Source: Tenacibaculum sp. MAR_2010_89 | GTDB lineage: Bacteria > Bacteroidota > Bacteroidia > Flavobacteriales > Flavobacteriaceae | NCBI RefSeq assembly: GCF_900105985.1 | Contig: NZ_FNUB01000005.1 | Location: forward strand, 2,604,001 to 2,668,000 | Length of the DNA stretch: 64,000 nt | Reading direction: 5' to 3' | Shown: positions 61,060 to 64,000 of the stretch, one piece after another | Layout: every line of letters begins with the position of its first letter | Numbering within the stretch: position 1 is the first letter of the stretch | Translations under genes and position numbers: made by a program | The notes under the pieces: generated by a model | What the model was told of the DNA's origin: nothing | The model's input: only the letters and a program-made list of their open reading frames with translations | Databases searched by the model: none

Positions 61060-61728
61060 CGTCACAACGAAGTACGAAGTTGTCTTTATATAATGCACTT
61101 CAAATACAAAGATTACTTCACTCCACTGTATTTCGTTCGTAATGACACTATCAAAACGTTACAACGAGGCACGAAGTTGTCTTTGTATTACGTGTTCCTA
61201 ACTAAAAGATTACTTCACTCCACTGTATTTAGTTCGTAATGACACTATCAAAACGTCACAACGAGGTACGAAGTTGTCTTTGTATTATGTGTTTCTAACT
61301 AAAAGATTACTTCACTTCACTGTGTTTCGTTCGTAATGACACTATCAAAACGTCACAACGAGGTACGAAGTTGTCTTTATATAATGCACTTCAAATACAA
61401 AGATTACTTCACTCCACTGTATTTCGTTCGTAATGACACTATCAAAACGTTACAACGAGGCACGAAGTTGTCTTTGTATTACGTGTTCCTAACTAAAAGA
61501 TTACTTCACTCCACTGTATTTAGTTCGTAATGACACTATAAAAACGTCACAACGAGGCACGAAGTTATCTTTATATAATGCACTTCAAATGCAAAGATTA
61601 CTTCACTCCACTTCGTTTCGTTCGTAATGACACAAGTATAACGTCACAACGAGGCACGAAGTTGTCTTTGTATTGCGTGTTACTAACTAAAAGATTACTT
61701 CAATCATTACAACTATTTCGCAATGACA
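61060..61728. repeat. Tandem array 2 of 97-bp imperfect palindromic units
   Basis: Seven units begin (CGTCACAACGA or CGTTACAACGA) at 61060, 61157, 61254, 61351, 61448, 61545 and 61642, the same exact 97-bp period as array 1 though the sequence has diverged. Ends GTCACAACGA and CGTAATGAC are roughly complementary, with ACGAAGTTGTCTTT and AAGATTACTTC inside. Units 1 and 2 recur almost unchanged as units 4 and 5, a higher-order duplication of 291 bp. The frames crossing it are not genes. Confidence 0.9.
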
Positions 61729-61730
61729 TA

Positions 61731-61765
61731 AAAAAAAGAGATTGCAAATTACAATCTCTTTTTTT
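61731..61765 (-). terminator. Terminator of the LytTR-system kinase gene
   Basis: A-run plus GAGATTG, loop CAAATTA, CAATCTC plus T-run, directly between the kinase stop (61768) and the end of repeat array 2. The transcript therefore probably ends before the array. Confidence 0.88.
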
Positions 61766-61767
61766 AT

Positions 61768-63504
61768 TTAAACTGGTATACTTGGCAGTAGAATAGTAAT
61801 TTTTGTTCCTTTACCAACTTCACTGTCAAAAGTAAGTGTTCCGTTATTTTTCTTAATTAATGTTTGACAAAGTATTAATCCTAGTCCAACACCTTCAGAG
61901 CGATCTATTTTATCAATACTTAAATCTTTAAGTGCATTAATTTTCACTAATCTATCTTTAGGTATTCCAACGCCAGTATCTTCTATTGATATAAATGCTT
62001 CTGTTTCAGATTTAACACCAGTAGTTACCTTTATCTCTCCTGCCCCATTCATATACTTTACAGCATTGTCAAGCAAGTTTCTCAATACTATTTTCAGCGA
62101 CTCTTTATCTGCTTTTACCAAAGCGTTTTTTAAATCACTTTCAATACGGATGCTCTTAGCTTCTACTAGTATTGTATAATCATGTAATACATGTTGCACC
62201 ATAGGACGTAATGCATACTCTTTTTGATCAAATATTAACTGATTACTTTGCTCTAATGACCAATGCAAAACATTATTTAATAAATGACTGGTACTATTAG
62301 TTACAGCAATTGCTGCATTAGTGGCTTCTTTTATGGCTACTAAATCTTTATTATCAATATGAGTTTTTAACTCTTCATGCTGATACCGAATAGTATTAAT
62401 AGGCGAACGCAAATCATGTGAAACGACAGAAAATAAATAATCTTTGGTTTTATTAGCTACATTTAAATCTTCTTTCTGTTCCGTAATTAACTTATTTTTC
62501 TTTTTAAGTTTTCTATAAAAAAGGCCTAAGAATCCAATAAATATTAATAACCCAGAAGAACCAATAATCAAACCATCTCTTTGTATTTTTTGACGCTTTA
62601 ATTTTTCATCCTGTACAGCAATTTCTTGCTGCTTTTGTGCTAAAGATAATTTTTTATCTCGCTCAGTAAGTTCCCATATTTTATCTCGATTCCAAATGGA
62701 ATCTTTCCATTTACCATACTCTATATAATAACCAACACTTTCTTTATAATTCTTTCTATTTCGCTCAACAACAGCCATATTTTTAGATGAATTTTGTTTA
62801 AGCTCTATATCCGAAAAGTCTTTGGATAAAAGATAAGCCTCTCTAAACAAAGGAATAGCCTCATCATCTAAATATTGATTATAATACACGTTTGCTAGTT
62901 CCATTTTGGCAGTTATCAATCCTGTTGTGTCTCTATCTTCTATTAATGATAATCTTTTAGTGAAAAATTCTTTAGCCTTATCATACTTCTTCGTATGCAT
63001 ATAACATACTCCCAGGTTATGATAAGAAGCTTTCCGCAATCTTAATGTTGTTACACTACTTTTTTTACTCCATTTTTCGTAATAGAATATTGCTTTATCG
63101 TAATTTTTTAAACTCAAAAATACTCTTCCTAATTTTTGTAGCTTTAGGGTCTTAATCTCATTATTTTCAGAAATAGATAAAAAACTAGATAAAGCCTTTT
63201 TATATAATCTTTTTCTGATAGCTGAAGTTCCCTGAACATAATTAAGGATATCACTTTCGTTTTCCCCAAAATTCTCTAAAAGAGCTTTATTACTATAAGC
63301 ATAGCAAGAGTCATAATTTTTGTTTTTATAAAAATCAATCGCCTTACAAAATGACTCTCGTTTATTTATTAAACATAAACTATCAGCTTTTTTTAAAAAT
63401 AAATCTAAATCATACCTTTCAACTTGTCCATAAGTATTTAGAAACACAAACAAGAATAAAAAGAATAATTTAGATTTTAAAAAAAAAATATTACTAATCT
63501 CCAT
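61768..63504 (-). CDS. TPR sensor histidine kinase
   Basis: 578 residues: signal peptide or helix (about 8-27), TPR repeats (about 60-290), membrane helix (about 312-330; GLIIGSSGLLIFIGFLGLFY), HisKA box FSVVSHDLRSPINTIRYQHE with the phospho-accepting histidine, and HATPase_c with LRNLLDNAVKYMNG, DTGVGIP and GVGLGLILCQTLI. It should phosphorylate the LytTR regulator encoded downstream. Its start overlaps the preceding unknown gene by 11 bases, suggesting coupled translation. The signal is unknown. Confidence 0.9.
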   Translation of the reverse strand: MEISNIFFLKSKLFFLFLFVFLNTYGQVERYDLDLFLKKADSLCLINKRESFCKAIDFYKNKNYDSCYAYSNKALLENFGENESDILNYVQGTSAIRKRLYKKALSSFLSISENNEIKTLKLQKLGRVFLSLKNYDKAIFYYEKWSKKSSVTTLRLRKASYHNLGVCYMHTKKYDKAKEFFTKRLSLIEDRDTTGLITAKMELANVYYNQYLDDEAIPLFREAYLLSKDFSDIELKQNSSKNMAVVERNRKNYKESVGYYIEYGKWKDSIWNRDKIWELTERDKKLSLAQKQQEIAVQDEKLKRQKIQRDGLIIGSSGLLIFIGFLGLFYRKLKKKNKLITEQKEDLNVANKTKDYLFSVVSHDLRSPINTIRYQHEELKTHIDNKDLVAIKEATNAAIAVTNSTSHLLNNVLHWSLEQSNQLIFDQKEYALRPMVQHVLHDYTILVEAKSIRIESDLKNALVKADKESLKIVLRNLLDNAVKYMNGAGEIKVTTGVKSETEAFISIEDTGVGIPKDRLVKINALKDLSIDKIDRSEGVGLGLILCQTLIKKNNGTLTFDSEVGKGTKITILLPSIPV

Positions 63505-63976
63505 CTACAGGAGTACTTACAGTCCCTCTATCTGTTTCAGGATCTTCATCTTCATCTCTAACCCAAATCATATCTGCTGAAGCACCTGACTCTACTTTAT
63601 AAGTAAACTGAATATAGTATAAATCATAATTAGTAGTCTCCTCTTTACAATTAAACTCTACACGGAACTCTCTTCCTTGAACGGTATCAGTTCCTCCTTC
63701 TTTATTTAAAATATTTACAGGGTTTATACCATAATAATTTAAATAAATTTCATTACCTTGTAACTGTAACCCACTTGTGTTTTCTACTCTGTTCAAAGGA
63801 TTGTCTGGTAAATAAGCTAATACGGTTACTGTGTATGGAGTGCTATTAGACCCTTCGGCTCCAGATATATTAACTAAAGGACCTGTAGGCCTATTTGCGG
63901 CTGGAATATTTGTTACAAATTTTTCAAATTTTACTAATGATAACGTTACATGATTAACTGTTACTGAGTTTCCCAT
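63494..63976 (-). CDS. Unknown beta-rich protein translationally coupled to the kinase
   Basis: 160 residues without signal peptide or membrane segment; beta-strand-like, with an acidic C-terminus (VRDEDEDPETDRG). I do not recognise the family. Its last 11 bases overlap the start of the kinase gene, so the two are probably made together, and it may be a cytoplasmic partner or ligand-binding component of that system. The gene is complete: ATG at 63976, with 24 bases of window left upstream. Confidence 0.65.
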   Translation of the reverse strand: MGNSVTVNHVTLSLVKFEKFVTNIPAANRPTGPLVNISGAEGSNSTPYTVTVLAYLPDNPLNRVENTSGLQLQGNEIYLNYYGINPVNILNKEGGTDTVQGREFRVEFNCKEETTNYDLYYIQFTYKVESGASADMIWVRDEDEDPETDRGTVSTPVDGD

Positions 63977-64000
63977 AATTTTTATATTGTTTGGTTTGTC

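Noticed and set aside
59421..61728. Repeat arrays as CRISPR
   Set aside because: The whole 97-bp unit recurs; there are no unique spacers between short repeats and no cas genes.
61336..61796. Two open frames of 64 and 72 codons in array 2
   Set aside because: They are translations of the repeat units, change frame from unit to unit because 97 is not a multiple of three, and run into the kinase terminator.
1..64000. tRNA or rRNA genes, prophage, complete insertion sequence
   Set aside because: Reading all gaps between genes showed none; short gaps are fully explained by promoters and terminators, though a short RNA could be missed by eye.

Overview
The window is chromosomal DNA from a marine-type member of the Flavobacteriaceae (Bacteroidota), most like Tenacibaculum or Polaribacter in gene content and strong AT-richness; the genus is an inference. 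Supporting signs are many lipoproteins with Bacteroidota-style signal peptides, a type IX secretion (Por) tail on a secreted nuclease, flavobacterial -7 boxes (TAnnTTTG) ahead of many genes, several TTG starts, few recognisable Shine-Dalgarno sequences, and malate:quinone oxidoreductase. I saw no tRNA, rRNA, CRISPR array, prophage or complete insertion sequence.

Layout. 0-2.5 kb: the end of an unknown gene, two small unknown genes and a retropepsin-like/PDZ protein. 2.6-4.8 kb: an aminotransferase and murB. 5-8.3 kb (minus strand): an operon of four envelope lipoproteins (sulfatase, YHYH protein, MORN-like protein, SCO1-like copper chaperone). 8.4-12.5 kb: small membrane protein, glycosyltransferase, ECF sigma factor, Nramp transporter, lipA, then a candidate small RNA. 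12.7-18.6 kb: cystathionine beta-synthase, LolC/E-like permease, NamZ-family muramidase and two unknown lipoproteins. 18.7-22 kb: a PhoX-like protein with a di-haem peroxidase carrying an imelysin-like front. 22.1-23.75 kb is nearly free of ordinary genes but dense in signals: a double palindromic operator, two divergent -7 boxes, very short reading frames and three terminators. 23.7-26.7 kb: a small acidic lipoprotein and a NarL-type two-component system. 26.8-29.4 kb: four outer-membrane beta-barrel genes. 29.6-46.8 kb: mostly housekeeping genes (lon, mqo, pyrD, pheT, relA/spoT homologue, fur-type regulator, purA) with a secreted endonuclease I. 46.8-49.8 kb: a PLP decarboxylase, then an unusual pair of a ThiF/E1-like protein and a FeeM-like acyltransferase. 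50-58.2 kb: OstA/LptA-like protein, class III aminotransferase, two tandem acyl-CoA ligases and a long RluA-type pseudouridine synthase. 58.2-64 kb: a hairpin-rich gap, an SDR, and a LytTR two-component system whose regulator and kinase genes are each followed by a tandem array of 97-bp palindromic repeats.

How genes work together. Clear units are aminotransferase-murB, the copper/sulfatase lipoprotein operon, PhoX with the di-haem peroxidase, kinase-regulator 24.0-26.7 kb, the acyltransferase-ThiF pair, and the unknown gene overlapping the LytTR-system kinase. The best candidates for undescribed biology are the FeeM-like/ThiF pair, the signal-dense 22.1-23.75 kb interval, the two 97-bp arrays, and the candidate small RNA after lipA. 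None of these functions could be tested here.
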